From positions 58,600,346 to 58,664,345 of the forward strand of contig JBCFYV010000935.1 in assembly GCA_039000515.1 (NCBI GenBank): 64,000 nucleotides of DNA, given 5' to 3'. The position numbers were made by a program, and so were the translations under genes. Every line of letters starts with the position of its first letter. Position 1 is the stretch's first letter. The notes under the pieces are model-generated. The model was given only the letters and a program-made list of their open reading frames with translations. It did not search any database and was not told the DNA's origin. This document shows positions 1 to 10,249 of the stretch, piece by piece. Source of the stretch: Timema cristinae (taxonomy: Eukaryota > Arthropoda > Insecta > Phasmatodea > Timematidae).

Positions 1-365
1 ATTCAATGATAACAGTAACAGATTTGACGCGAGCTGGCCGATTCATTCTCTTACCACTCCCTTGCAAGAAGTGCTGAGGAAAATCGACCTTAAGATTATG
101 TATGTTTCCAGGCTATCTCTATACAGGTCTTCATTTATATTAGGTTCATTTTCTATAAATAGTCCCCATTGCTACACAATAATCGACCTTACGTTTTCGA
201 AAGGTTCTAAGGTTAATTTAATACAAAGTTTAAGTGGTTGTAGAGTTTACAATCGAATATCAGCCAAAAATAATTCGAATGAAAATTACAAAATGATTCC
301 CGATTATTTTGCTACATTACTACGTGGATTGTTCTTTTTCATTTCCTTTCAATTTTACCTTCATA
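1..365. other. unassigned sequence, no supported gene
   Basis: AT-rich sequence in which I recognise no repeat or gene. A plus-strand open frame of about 100 codons runs from 62 into the following (TTA)n microsatellite and a SINE. It has no recognisable motif, so it is not called. Confidence 0.5.
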
Positions 366-366
366 A

Positions 367-384
367 CTATTATTATTATTATTA

Positions 385-419
<35 letters not shown>

Positions 420-423
420 TACT
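367..423. repeat. (TTA)n microsatellite, SINE A tail
   Basis: An interrupted TTA tract directly abuts the 3' end of the reverse-oriented SINE that follows. It is the (TAA)n tail of that SINE, expanded. Confidence 0.85.
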
Positions 424-578
424 ATTAGCACCGCGTCTTACTACCCGTTCGGGTTGTGCGCACCTACGCTAGTGTGTAATGGTAGAGTGATTATGAGAAG
501 AAATGGAGGACCTACAGTTTAACGTGGAATCCGAACCACGGTGGAGGCCTGGCATTCCCCACATTCACAACTTCTTAA
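424..578 (-). mobile_element. SINE A, 5'-truncated
   Basis: Reverse-oriented copy holding the shared tail (GCACCGCGTCTTACTACCCG on the plus strand) and the middle region up to the CATTCCCCACATTCACAA block. The tRNA-like head is missing. Non-autonomous retrotransposon relic. Confidence 0.88.
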
Positions 579-1200
579 TTTACTAAACGGAAATAGCACG
601 AACTGTTTGAGAGATGTTTTTTTTTAACGTTGACTTAATTTATTAAATAGATAAATATATACTTTTTATGTATTTAATAAATCATTACCCGGCCGTAATA
701 TTCAGATCATATTATAATTTTATTCTTTGAAATAAGTTTACATTCTTATAACACAAAATAGCATTATCCAGCAAACTTACTTCGTCGTTTATCGAGTAGT
801 GTGTGTTTGATTCTAAGTGAAGCTTTCAGGAGGTATATAATTGATTCAGATATTCAATTGAAAGTATTTCATCACTTACCCGATATATAAATAGGATTGT
901 AAACTTATATATTTTTGTTATGTTTAGGAAATATTAAAGGGTAAATTATTTCGTCTTTTTTAAACACAAAGGGAAACGTATGTTCTTTATTTTATTATTA
1001 ATCGTACTCAAAGGTATTCATATTAATTGCGAGGTAATTATGTGACTTTATTAGTTCACTGTATAGTATTTTGTTGTTGCTGTACTTTGGTCTTTGACAC
1101 TGGCACAAGGAACAAATACAGTACCCAATAGAAAAGTGTTGATAAGCTGCAAACGCAAAGGAATGAAGAGCACAAAGCAAAACGAGCAACTAGTAACTAC
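579..1200. other. AT-rich, nothing recognised
   Basis: No coding signal or repeat seen. A 63-codon minus-strand frame around 1 kb has no recognisable features. Confidence 0.5.
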
Positions 1201-1204
1201 TTTT

Positions 1205-1342
1205 AGTTAGAAGTAGCTAACATCCGATTATTATCGACTCGTTACTACTTCTCAAAATTATAAGAATGATTCTTTCGATTATTTTTCAAATAATCAAATG
1301 ATTATTCGATTATTAAAATCATTTGATTATGCCCATCACTAT
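1205..1342. mobile_element. hAT-like terminus with ATTCGATTATT subterminal repeats
   Basis: Repeated motifs of the ATTCGATTAT type run toward GATTATGCCCATCACTA, whose reverse complement TAGTGATGGGCATAATC resembles the start of several hAT elements. Only one end is seen, so this is a fragment or solo end. Family assignment is by motif memory only. Confidence 0.45.
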
Positions 1343-1502
1343 AAATATAGGTGCGAGATATTGTAATAACATTAAAAAAAATACTAATTGGTTGGAAAGG
1401 GGGCAGGAGGGGTTGGAGGGATTGAGGCAACAGGAAGGGGGAGAGGGGGTGTCCTCTCAAAGGAAATTTTCTAAGGGCAGCCCTGCTTTAGATCATACGC
1501 AT

Positions 1503-1690
1503 TGCTAGTGTGTTAAAGATGAAGAAGGTTTAATTTAGAGAAAGCGTACACACATTTGCGTGGCGTGGAGGGTGGAAAATCAGCCTCATCACACACAACC
1601 AGGATTTTAACCACGATCTCCCCATCATCGGCCAAGTCTACTAGACACCTCAGAACATTCGACCAACGAAGCGGGTTAACTGGCAGTGAA
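1503..1690 (-). mobile_element. SINE B, 3'-truncated
   Basis: On the minus strand it carries the family B head (ending GAAGCGGGTTAA on plus), box-B-like sequence near the ATCTCCCC block, the GCGTGGAGGG block (plus strand) and the start of the AATTTAGAG region. The shared GGTGCTAA tail is absent. Confidence 0.75.
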
Positions 1691-2430
1691 AAATTAAAAG
1701 TGAACAATTAAAAGATTACTTTAATAAAATAAGTGGTGATATCATTTTAATGTTATAATTATAACCGACTCAAGTTTCCTTAAAATCACCGAAATTTTAA
1801 ATTTCACGCTGCTCCCCCCCTTTCTTACAACAGTTCACCTATATAAAAATAACAGATACTGCAATCTACCATCCTTTGGACTGTAGGTTGGAAACTGCTG
1901 ATCGAGTAGTAGTGGGTCCAGGTAGTTATTTATTTTTTTCCTCCTCTCGCTCAAGGTCATTAGGACAAGTCCCGCCTGTCCCGAGAGCTGAGAGCAAGAA
2001 AGGTGCATGTGAATCTCTAGAATAATTAGTTGTGTTGGCGTAATAAGGATACAAGCGTCGTTTTCCGTCGTACGAGTGGGCGATCACTTTCTTCCTTGTC
2101 CAGCACTTTCACTTGCTTTCAAAGGTTACTTCAATGAATGTTATTGTGTATTCATTTGTTCCGTTAATTAACCCTAGACTCACGTGGGTGTTTATAGTCT
2201 CAGTGTTACTTCAGTAGATTACTTTTAAGGTTCATCCTTGTTCTACGTAGCGTCGAGTTCAGTTATTTCTTTATTTATTTTTCCACCACTTCCTGAACTA
2301 CTTTCACCTTAAGGCGATCCTTCACCCTCCTTTAAAAATATATCACGTAACACTGGTCAGTGTTCCTTTAATTTATTTTAATTGGATGTTTTACGTACAC
2401 TTTCTAAACAGAGGGTTATATCACCACTCT
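1691..2430. other. no recognised feature
   Basis: Slightly GC-richer than its surroundings near 1.9-2.1 kb, with a C-run at 1815. I see no open frame, splice pattern or repeat that can be named. Confidence 0.4.
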
Positions 2431-2433
2431 GAC

Positions 2434-2845
2434 CGGTATCGTGGTGTAGTGGCTACGAGCCTAGGGGTCCCAGGTTCAATTCCTGGCTGGTACCTTGGGT
2501 ATTTTTTTTCCTGAAAGGGGAATTATCCCAAAGGTCACCTTAAGATGAGCTGCTAAAATAAAATTAGCTTAAATTTGGTTCAAGTGTTTCCACTGGTTCC
2601 ACACCCTCATACTCACGATCACCCTCATACTCACTATCACCCTCATCTCATCCCACCGGGACATGGAAAAAGCCCTCCACGGAAAGGATATACAATTAGC
2701 ACATTCGGTTCGGGGGTCCCCTGGGTAACGGAGTATTAGTATCGGCTAATCTTTCCATAAATTGGGCTACGGTCGATGTAGCCCAGACGCGCAATTATAT
2801 ATAACCACATGACTTACAGACTAACTCTACTTAGGACTACGATCT
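2434..2845 (+). mobile_element. SINE D (tRNA-like head)
   Basis: The head contains a box-A-like GTGTAGTGGCTACGAG and box B GGTTCAATTCC within a tRNA-like T-arm (CCCAGGTTCAATTCCTGG). It is followed by a T-run, the GAATTATCCCAAAGGTCACC block and a distinctive body (CACCGGGACATGG; ACATTCGG) that recurs at 24.03-24.32 kb. The far end contains the ACTTACAGACTAACT block seen again near 34.84 and 44.9 kb. A tRNA gene was excluded because the acceptor stem and anticodon arm are not formed. Confidence 0.75.
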
Positions 2846-3185
2846 AAAAAAAAGCTACCATTATTGACTACCTCCTAAGAATCTACCATTGAGTTTCTAA
2901 CTGGTTTCAGGTAAGGAAATAGAAAAACATATAATTTATTTTACTCGAAATAATTATTGTAATGTAATTGTTAAAAAAAAGCCTTGGCCATCATTGTAGT
3001 TGCAGTAAATTAGGAATGATTTGAATTTCCTGACAGCCCAAGAGTCAAAATATGGTCTCTAAGGAAGGAACCATGTATTATTATAATGACTACGGATCAA
3101 ACCAAGGCCAACTAGACGGTTAGTTGACTTCCTCGACCACTGATCCAAGCACAAGGCCTTCTGTTCTGTTTAAAGAAAAGTGAGT
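2846..3185. other. no recognised feature
   Basis: AT-rich spacer; no repeat or gene signal seen. Confidence 0.4.
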
Positions 3186-3189
3186 CATA

Positions 3190-3322
3190 TTAGAATAGAT
3201 TGAAAAATTATACCTGAACACTGGAATCGAACCCGAGACCTTTGACTTAGCGTGCAAATTCTCTTCCATTGAGCTATCCAGGGATCTTTCCATGCTCACG
3301 GTCATTCTTCACTCATAGTTTA
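3190..3322 (-). mobile_element. SINE C (tRNA-like head)
   Basis: Minus-strand copy of the family seen in forward orientation at 24.44-24.58 kb. It has a TGGATAGCTCAATGG-type box A, then GTCTCGGGTTCGATTCC (box B), followed by an AATTTTTCAAT tail. Confidence 0.7.
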
Positions 3323-3349
3323 AGGCAAAATCTGTGATTGACGTGTGAA

Positions 3350-3543
3350 TATAATCGGCTACTAAGCGCTACTTTCGTGTTAGACTAGACTGTCGAAGAC
3401 TGAGGGTTTTTCCTAAATGGTTTTCTACTTCTTCCACGCAAATGCGGGTGCACTTCCTCTCACTTAAACCTTCCTAATTCCTAAACCATTATTGTAATTA
3501 GTACATAGATGTCTAACCTGAACGGGTAGTAAGATGTGGTGCG
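3350..3543 (+). mobile_element. SINE B
   Basis: Contains TAGACTAGACTGTCGAAGAC, the GGTTTTTCCTAAATGG block, the CACGCAAATGCGGGTGCAC block, and the shared tail CTGAACGGGTAGTAAGATG. Part of the box B region is missing. Confidence 0.8.
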
Positions 3544-3557
3544 CGCTCTCTCTCTCT

Positions 3558-3974
3558 ATGTTAGACCAAAACTTACCCCTTGATATTTAAAAAAATAAAC
3601 TATAATACTGCTAAACACATTAATTGTTCACTTAAAATTTTGATAAAGTACAGAAAAAATAGCGTTGACACAATCTACACCCTGATTTTGGTAGGAAGCC
3701 TGTTGCATTTTACTATATATATATATATATATATAGTAGAATGTGTAACAATTTCTCCTCAAGATCAATATATGTAAAATACAACTGTAATATTGGGTGC
3801 AAAAGATGTGTCGCATGTAAATGCTAAATGTCAGACCAAAACTTACCCCTTGATATTTAAAAAAATAAAAGATTATACTGCTAAAGACCTTAATTGTTCC
3901 CTTAAAATTTTGATAAATTACAGAAAAAATAGCGTTGACACAGTCTACACCCTGATTTTGGTAGGAAGCCTGTT
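3558..3974. repeat. 270-bp tandem duplication
   Basis: The block from 3558 to 3704 recurs from 3828 to 3974 at an exact offset of 270 bases, with roughly ten to fifteen differences. Both copies begin ATGTYAGACCAAAACTTACC and end GGTAGGAAGCCTGTT. A (TA)n run at 3714-3735 lies between them. Confidence 0.9.
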
Positions 3975-3975
3975 T

Positions 3976-4132
3976 TGGAAGGCCTTATTCCTTATCAGAA
4001 TCCTACTGTATAGTAGTGTTATGGTAGGATAAAAGACCTTTCAGGATGGTAGTAGGAAGTCTGTTCCTAAAGGCCTTTTTTTCGTCCAAAATATTATCAT
4101 ACAGTTGGATTCTGGTACGAAAGGCCTTCTAA
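3976..4132. mobile_element. two adjacent foldback mini-elements
   Basis: Two imperfect hairpins, about 3976-4043 and 4064-4130, have arms of AAGGCCTT/AAAGACCTTTC type around a TACTGTATAGTA-like centre. A cleaner copy lies at 19556-19625. MITE-like by structure only. Confidence 0.6.
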
Positions 4133-4139
4133 AACGGGT

Positions 4140-4629
4140 CGCCAACCAAAATCACGGTGGATGTAACACTTTACCCCTCTGAGTAAATTTCAGGAGGCAA
4201 CATTGAACTCGTAAAAGTAATTAGGATCTGTTCTCTGGATACTTTTGAATTGTGTCCTTTCTAAGAAAGAAGGAGCGGAAGGGATTTCTAAAAGTCCTTT
4301 TAATCTCCGAGAATGGGTCGAGAGAGAGACAGATTTAATCTGCGCCTGCGCAATTATGAAGCCACGCCCTTTCTAGCTAAGTTCTAGTGAAGTGTTTACG
4401 GCCCAGCATCTCGCCCGACTGGTTTTATTTCAGGTTCCTCAGAAAATTTCCACAGGAGATCGCCCGTCTGTGTTGTTCTCACAGCAAAGTTTGAAAAAAA
4501 TATGCTGTCGGACGCAAGAACAGAATGTTTCACTCCTCGTGATGACACCATGAATTTATTTCAACATTTTAAGGAAGGATTGATGCGAACGCAATTTTCA
4601 TAGCAAAAAAATATTTTCGCCAACATAAA
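4140..4629. other. no recognised feature
   Basis: Includes CTGCGCCTGCGCAATT and a TTTATTTCAG that could pass as a splice acceptor near 4435, but the following frame closes after a few codons. No gene is called. Confidence 0.35.
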
Positions 4630-5068
4630 TTAAGAGCGTGCATCAAATGCCATTCAACTCTGTCATGTAGTCTGTTAGAAATCGTAAATTTACACCAACA
4701 CTATTGTACGTGGATCATTTTTTATTAAACATCAATGGAGGGAGAGAGTTAATAAAAATTCCTAATACTGAACGTTTTTGATATATTAAATTATATTTGA
4801 ATAAAAACTGCATTGAAAAGGCTATTTTTGACAATTTTAGAATGGCTTTACAGATTTATTTGTCACAATAGGGACATATTGGAGTTATTAACAATAAACT
4901 TTGCCGCTTTGTCCCCCATCGTCATAGCCGAAAATATCGAGTAATCGTTCAAACACGAATGCACTGCACATATTTCTGGCATATTTTGGTCTTTTCTTTT
5001 CCTTTTTTATTCCCAAACCTCGTGCGAGACGGGAGCCGAATTGGGCCTGCTATGATGAAAGCTCTTAA
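4630..5068 (+). mobile_element. TTAA-flanked MITE, copy 1
   Basis: Starts TTAAGAGCGTGCATCAAATG and ends CATAGCAGG-type sequence in inverted form followed by GCTCTTAA, so the two ends are imperfect inverted repeats of about 18-20 bp bounded by TTAA. Internal sequence matches copies at 11583-12062 and 13573-14294. It has no coding capacity. TTAA targets are typical of piggyBac and Kolobok; assignment to either is inference. Confidence 0.75.
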
Positions 5069-5214
5069 ATATTGCTCCAGTCAAAGATATTAATAAATAT
5101 ATACTATCATTGATTGTAAATTATACTATCAACGAATATATGTAATCCATGCAACATGCAACATATAAGTGAGTGTCGGAGTCACATTTTGTCTGAGGTT
5201 GTGTGTGTGTCGAT

Positions 5215-5330
5215 CAGTGGCGCACCTAGAAATTTACTTTGGGGGGAGCATACGATAAAGACTACAGCCAAAATGAGAACTCTTAGGGATGTGGGGGGTA
5301 TGAGGATGGGAAAGGGGAAGGTGCCAGGGT
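5215..5330 (+). mobile_element. hAT-type terminus
   Basis: CAGTGGCGCACCTAGAAAT is a classic hAT-like start and is followed by a G-run of the kind seen in such elements. No matching 3' end was located. Confidence 0.5.
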
Positions 5331-5920
5331 AACAGCTCCTGAACTGCCATCATACAAGAAAATGTATGAATACCAAAACCTCCAGATGCTATTTGAAGGT
5401 ACTTTTGATGTAGCTTAGGGCAGTGGTTTTATTAATGTACATAATCTTACATACAATATATCAAATGTACTATAGTATTTATATACAGTGTGTTCTTTTT
5501 ACAACTGAGAATTTCGAGGGCACTTTAAAATGTTTTTAGTCGTGTATTCTTTGTTTAATATTTAGTAGAATTAAAATGTTGTTTGTTTGTAAGAGTTATT
5601 TATTTTTGTAACACATAAATATGATATATACATTAATAAAACACGTGAAACATAGAGGACAGACAGTTAACACCAGCCCCGAAGGGCTCTCGAAAACGGA
5701 CACGACATAGACGTACAACACAAAACTCAACGTGAAAAAACAATGGCGCCCTGGCGGGCTGAATTTTGCTATCAATTGGTTGGGGGTGGGAAAATTATAT
5801 AAAAAACCCACCCCATAGCTCATGTAGGGTCGCCAGGACCGTAAAATAAATACATAGAGTACACAGGAAAGAGAGGGAGCGAATCAGAAACTAAGGAGGG
5901 AGAAAGAGAAACACAGGAAT
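5331..5920. other. no recognised feature
   Basis: AT-rich with some G-rich patches. It may be interior of the hAT element at 5215 or the flank of the hairpin cluster that follows; I cannot decide. Confidence 0.35.
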
Positions 5921-5939
5921 AGGAGATGACTAGCGGAGG

Positions 5940-6165
5940 AGGATTGGCCCCGGTCGGGTGAGCCGCCGGGGTCGGTCAGTGAAAAACATTAGTACTCCGC
6001 CAGGGCTACGCAGATATTTCATACGTAGCCCTGGAGGGAAAATAAAATAAACTTCACCCTGTGGGCGATTTTTGCCGCACAGGGCTTGAGAAACCAAGGA
6101 GGGGGGCAAATAAAAATTATTGGGCCGGTTGGAGTGAGGATTCCCCCGCGAGACGCGGGAGGCGA
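5940..6165. other. GC-rich cluster of perfect hairpins
   Basis: Three perfect stems lie within about 210 bases: CCCCGG/CCGGGG (5948-5953 with 5966-5971), CCAGGGCTACG/CGTAGCCCTGG (6000-6010 with 6024-6034) and CCCGCG-AGA-CGCGGG (6145-6159). An imperfect one (CCTGTGGGC.../...GCCGCACAGG) lies near 6058-6083. A 114-codon minus-strand frame covers this block but is arginine/proline-rich without a recognisable domain. It may be the structured untranslated part of a retroelement; not identified. Confidence 0.6.
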
Positions 6166-6339
6166 CAGGAATTGAGAATAGGTCTGAGGAGTGAAAACGG
6201 GGCGAGAGAGAGAGGGGAAAAGCATTGAGAAGGGTCAGGAGACAGCTGTAGAGTATATCCTTTACATTCGACACATCTTCATTGTTACTTCATATAATTT
6301 AGAATCTTAGTGAACTTATGTGAGGTCTAAATTTGGTGT

Positions 6340-6640
6340 CGATTGCAAACGGCAGTTTTTGTTTTGTTTTTTGTGATGTTTGATCTCACGAATCGGGAAA
6401 ATTCCTGCTCATTCTGTGAACTGGCCTTTCCTACTAACCTTCCTATGAAATGGGTAAAAAAAAAAGTCCAGTTCATAAATTATGCAGTGCTTGCGCTGTC
6501 CAGTTCACGAACTAGCTATTTCCTGAACTGGGGAGCTCCTGTCGTTACCCAATTCATGATCTCGACGACTCTTTGGCCAGTCCGTGAAATGAACAAGCGA
6601 AGAACAAGTTTTTAGTCTTTAATCTATTTAACTTTTGATA
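6340..6640. repeat. degenerate CAGTTCATGAA-type repeat, left part
   Basis: Several variants of CCAGTTCATGAAATGG occur here and again at 7360-7475. The two blocks flank the PIF/Harbinger relic, suggesting one older repeat split by it. Confidence 0.5.
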
Positions 6641-6689
6641 GTTTTAGAATGAAAGGTTAGGTTAAGCTATGTTGGTTTAAGCTGTCTAG

Positions 6690-7320
6690 ACTCTCAAACA
6701 TTTTGCTCAAACGAGTTCACGCAAATCATTTTGTGCAAATTGATTTACACAAGCCTACCCGTTTTTATCTTCAGTGAGATGTGTGCAAACTTTACTCACT
6801 TCCGTAATTTCCAATTTCTTCTCGTAGAAGTTTGCTTCTCAGGAATGGCGAATTTTTACTAGATTCTAAGTTTGCCCAAGACAAATAGATGAAGTAGGGC
6901 TACTTTATCAGTAATTAGTTTTTGTCGCATAAAGAATAAGCATTCAATCTAAGAAAAGTTTGAGGATCAAATATCGGCTGCTAAAAGGAGAAGAATTTTC
7001 ACGTACTAGCTTAATTATTGAATTGCGGGATGATCCAAATAATATTTGGAACTATTTGAGTATGGACGAAGAAACTAATCTACATACTTCCCGTCTCAAC
7101 ACCTGTGTGTTATCACTACCGTCTGCGCATGCGCCTTGTTTGTACAAAACAACAAAACCCGTTTACACGCTCAGTATTTGTACCAACCTCAATTAGAAAA
7201 TCAAACACGAACAGATATAGCTCAAACCATATTTTCTGGTTTGCGCAAACCTCAACTATCGTTTTAACGACACAAAAGTTTGTGCAAACCATGCGAAATA
7301 ATTGAGCGTGTAAACCGAGC
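6690..7320 (+). mobile_element. internally deleted PIF/Harbinger-like element
   Basis: Contains a transposase N-terminal relic (listed separately) and GTTTGTGCAAACC-type repeats on both sides. The right part holds a perfect 13-bp inverted repeat GTTTACACGCTCA (7161-7173) / TGAGCGTGTAAAC (7303-7315). Outer edges are approximate. Confidence 0.5.
6960..7093 (+). pseudogene. PIF/Harbinger transposase N-terminal fragment
   Basis: The frame reads EEFSRTSLIIELRDDPNNIW followed by NYLSMDEET. This resembles the N-terminal segment of Harbinger nucleases, in which an acidic/leucine-rich helix is followed by a [FY]LRMDEETF-type motif. The similarity then stops and the frame runs into unrelated sequence, so the catalytic DDE domain is absent. 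Assignment rests on recalled family pattern; a blastx hit to HARBI1-like proteins would confirm it. Confidence 0.45.
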
Positions 7321-7344
7321 ATTAGTTTAAAATAATATCTTGTA

Positions 7345-7480
7345 GATGATACAATAAGTTCCAGTTCATGAAATGGGCAAGAATTTATGCAATTTTCGCC
7401 CAGTTCGCGAAATGATCAAGCGAGGTAGTCATATCATGCATGATACGATCAAAAATTTGTCCAATTATTGAAATGGAAAG
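7345..7480. repeat. degenerate CAGTTCATGAA-type repeat, right part
   Basis: Contains CCAGTTCATGAAATGGGCAA and CCCAGTTCGCGAAATG, matching 6430-6600. Includes the palindrome ATCATGCATGAT. Confidence 0.5.
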
Positions 7481-7524
7481 TTTCACTATTGATCTGAAAC
7501 ATATGCACTAGTTTAACATGAAAG

Positions 7525-7605
7525 GTAAGCAGTCTTACTTTGAAGGTTTTACTCTATGGCCTTATCTTATAAGCTACACTATTGTAGAAACAAGCAGTTT
7601 ATAAC
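7525..7605. mobile_element. short MITE-like repeat, copy 1
   Basis: AGTCTTAC...TATGGCCTTATCTTATAAGCTACACTATTGTA matches 47630-47710, where AGTCTTACC and GGTAAGACT form terminal inverted arms. Confidence 0.5.
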
Positions 7606-7683
7606 TACAAACGAGTGTGGTTATCAATGGCTCAAATGGCTTCTAGGAAGGGGACTTAGTTTGATCCCAAGAAGTGCTTAAAA

Positions 7684-7706
7684 TATTAATAATAATAATA
7701 ATAACT
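7684..7706. repeat. (AAT)n microsatellite
   Basis: Short AAT tract, not attached to a recognisable SINE. Confidence 0.8.
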
Positions 7707-8095
7707 TTTACTTTCTTATAGCTTTGGACTTTAGTAAGAAGCTGAGGAAGAACAACAACAAAACGTTTTAAAAGTGCCTTTTGTCAAAAGAGGTTGAAGA
7801 AAGGTGGAAACCAAGAAGTTCAGAAAGGAAAAACAATTTAAATGAGCCTGTGGGTTCCAAGAACAAGGGACAAGAAAGGTTCCGTTTCGTTCAGGCAGAA
7901 GTACAAACCGCTATAGAAAACAAGACATACCGTTGTCGTTTTTACATTAGCCCACGAAAGAAAAAAAAAAGAAAATTACGAGGGTAGAAACCCTTTCATG
8001 GTAAAGTAATTTTTGGTCAGAGCTAGGTTATTTGTTAGTTATTACTAACCCCCTTGACTCTCTCATTCTTATTTTGTCCCCCTCTCTCCCCACCC
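7707..8095. other. no supported gene
   Basis: A 68-codon lysine/arginine-rich plus-strand frame (7781-7987) lies here. Its composition follows the A-rich sequence and no motif is visible. Confidence 0.4.
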
Positions 8096-8104
8096 CAGGC
8101 CAAT

Positions 8105-8260
8105 GGTATACTACATTCAAATATGCATAGGAAGAACTTATCTGACAACTAGCAAAGCTACGAGATCTATTTTCGCGTAGGTATTGATGGTCAAAAAATG
8201 TGATCTACAGCTGCTATCACCTTTTTATAGATTTTATCAACAGCTATTAAATAAAAAATA
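8105..8260. repeat. dispersed AT-rich repeat P
   Basis: Diverged copy of a repeat recognised by TTATCTGACAACTAG, TGTGATCTACAGCTG and a TTTTTATAGATTTTATCAAC block. Better copies contain CACATGACTTGACGTATGAA. Confidence 0.55.
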
Positions 8261-8589
8261 AATAAAAAAATATTTTCAATACCCACGAAAAAAAGTTATG
8301 AAAGCATAACTACAGTTTTTATTTTATTTGAACTATCTCATGTCTATTATCTCTATTAACCTATCGCTTGATAGTCCAGCTAGACTACAGTCCTCCCTTA
8401 CTTGTGTTACTCGCCCATCTCGGTGTGCACGCGGACCAAACATCAAGTTCATATAATCTAGTTATGCAGGTAACGAGAAGCCCAGGGTTCTAATCACGGC
8501 CTGGGTGTGTGGGACATCCTCCCTCCCGAATGGTTCCGACATGTCTTACACGCAGTTGCAGGTACATTTATACATTCTCAGTCCAACAC

Positions 8590-8800
8590 CTTTGCTCAGT
8601 CTGCCTTACTAAGCTAAGGGGCCAAGAGTTCGATTCCTAGCAAGGTCGAAAAAGTATCATTGGTGAGATGGGAGTTTACCCCTTTCACAGTGATGGATTA
8701 ATGGTCAGGATGCTGGATGTTGTGTCTGTTTTAGATTTAAGACAGTTTATAAGTCGTGTATTGATATAATCAGTTGGTTAAAAAGAGCACGTAAAATACC
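8590..8800 (+). mobile_element. SINE E (tRNA-like)
   Basis: AAGCTAAGGGGCCAAGAGTTC (A/B-box-like) is followed by AGTATCATTGGTGAGATGGG, TTTACCCCTTTCACAGTGA and GGATGCTGGATGTTGTG blocks. The same order is seen at 14505-14690 and, inverted, at 38705-38935 and 44915-45060. Confidence 0.7.
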
Positions 8801-8827
8801 TTGAATAAAATATAATTACATGTTCAG

Positions 8828-9235
8828 TCGACCTCGGTTGTCTCAGGACCCGAAGATCGTAGGCTCAAACCCAACCAAGGTCAACAGATTTTTCTTGAGC
8901 GATAAAATTCCGTAGCACAACTTCCTTCGGAGGATAAATAAAGCCATCGGTCCCATGTCGATTATGGCATGTGAAAGAACCCTTGAAGAGTTGTGAAAAA
9001 TACGTTTACAACAAAATTCGTAAGCCCATTTCACCCTCGCTCAGGGAAATTCAGTGTGTAAGGCAATGGGAAGCCACCACACTTCTTGAACTCCCATAGT
9101 GCATGGGATTTCTACCAGATGGTACGGACAGCACTAACCAGCCGAAGGACTAAGTGCTTGCACGACCGGGGTGCTGGACGGATAGAAATGATATCAAACC
9201 AATCTTCGGGTTGTTGATTTAAGAAGAAGATATAA
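8828..9235 (+). mobile_element. SINE F, near full length
   Basis: A tRNA-like head with a diverged box B (GGCTCAAACCC) is followed by a long body and the block GGGATTTCTACCAGATGG, ending CTTCGGGTTGTTGATTTAAG then AAGAAGA. The 3' half recurs at 56409-56532 with the same ending. Confidence 0.65.
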
Positions 9236-10035
9236 GTACTTACAGTTGAACTTTTATAATTTGAAGTCCAAGGGATGTCTAAAACAATTCGAAACATCCA
9301 AAATTTGAATTAACCCTTTTCATGAGTATCTAGGCAGCTTGTACACAATAAATCAATAACCTTAAAATATACTACATGTAACCACACACATTTTTATGTA
9401 TGCTATATAAAACACATATACAATAAATACATATATAAAAAACAAAGAACAATTCAAACACAAAATATAAAAACTTGGAAAAGTTAGTATACGAAAATTG
9501 CAGAATTGATGAAAGCCGAGCTGACACATCCCTTATATTAGGCAACCCGCTCACAAACAATACATAACTCCCCGCTTTATCATTTACTACGTGTCAATAC
9601 TTTTGACATTCTCGGCATATGAGGTGATTTAATAAATATAGTTATGTTAGTTTTTAAATGAGGACAGACTCGAAAAAAATTTAACAATATAGGTTTCAAA
9701 TTATCCAAATATTCCTTCTAAAATTCGAATTCAATGTGTTTTTTTTACCATTGATTTAAATAGAAATTTTATGGGGAATCATGGTGGGCTTAAATTACCC
9801 AGGTTTTCGAACTATCCAATGTCGAATTAGCCAAATCTTAATGTATATACTAAAATCCATTTCCCTCAAAATTTATAGTGTAATTAAATAATTCGTATTG
9901 GCGTGTAGCAACAAAAATATACTCGTTTTACGTCTTTTTTCACACGGTAGTGTACCTCTAACGATCACCAAGTCTGCCGCTGAAAGTTTGGCTGAAGATA
10001 AAAAAAGAAGTTAAAAAAAATCAGGTTTAAAAAAA
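9236..10035. other. AT-rich, mostly unassigned
   Basis: 9640-9840 has repeated TTCGAA(C/T)TATCCAAAT-like phrases reminiscent of pogo/Tigger subterminal sequence, but no paired termini were found. No gene signal. Confidence 0.35.
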
Positions 10036-10039
10036 AATT

Positions 10040-10135
10040 TAGAACCAACATTTTTTAAATAACACAGATATTAAAATTTTAGCTATTGAACTATTAAACA
10101 CAATCTCAATACTCGTTATTTTAATGATAACATAT
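10040..10135. repeat. two-copy dispersed repeat, copy 1
   Basis: Shares a TTTTTTAAATAA...GAACTATTAAACACAAT...TTTTAATGATAA pattern with 51940-52035. Confidence 0.55.
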
Positions 10136-10249
10136 TTCTCAATCTCCCTCTTTTTTTCTCTAACATATAAAATATATATAAATAGAGAAACGTATGTAAT
10201 ATAATTAATAAGTCGTAAATATGTAAAATCAAATTTCATGGACAAAAAA

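Noticed and set aside
62..472. 136-codon plus-strand frame at the window start
   Set aside because: The C-terminal third is encoded by a TTA microsatellite and a SINE; the rest has no motif.
4430..4560. Possible exon after TTTATTTCAG
   Set aside because: All frames close within about 20 codons, and no donor-acceptor partner is plausible.
5930..6274. 114-codon minus-strand frame over the hairpin cluster
   Set aside because: Arginine/proline-rich because of GC hairpins; overlaps another frame on the same strand; no domain.
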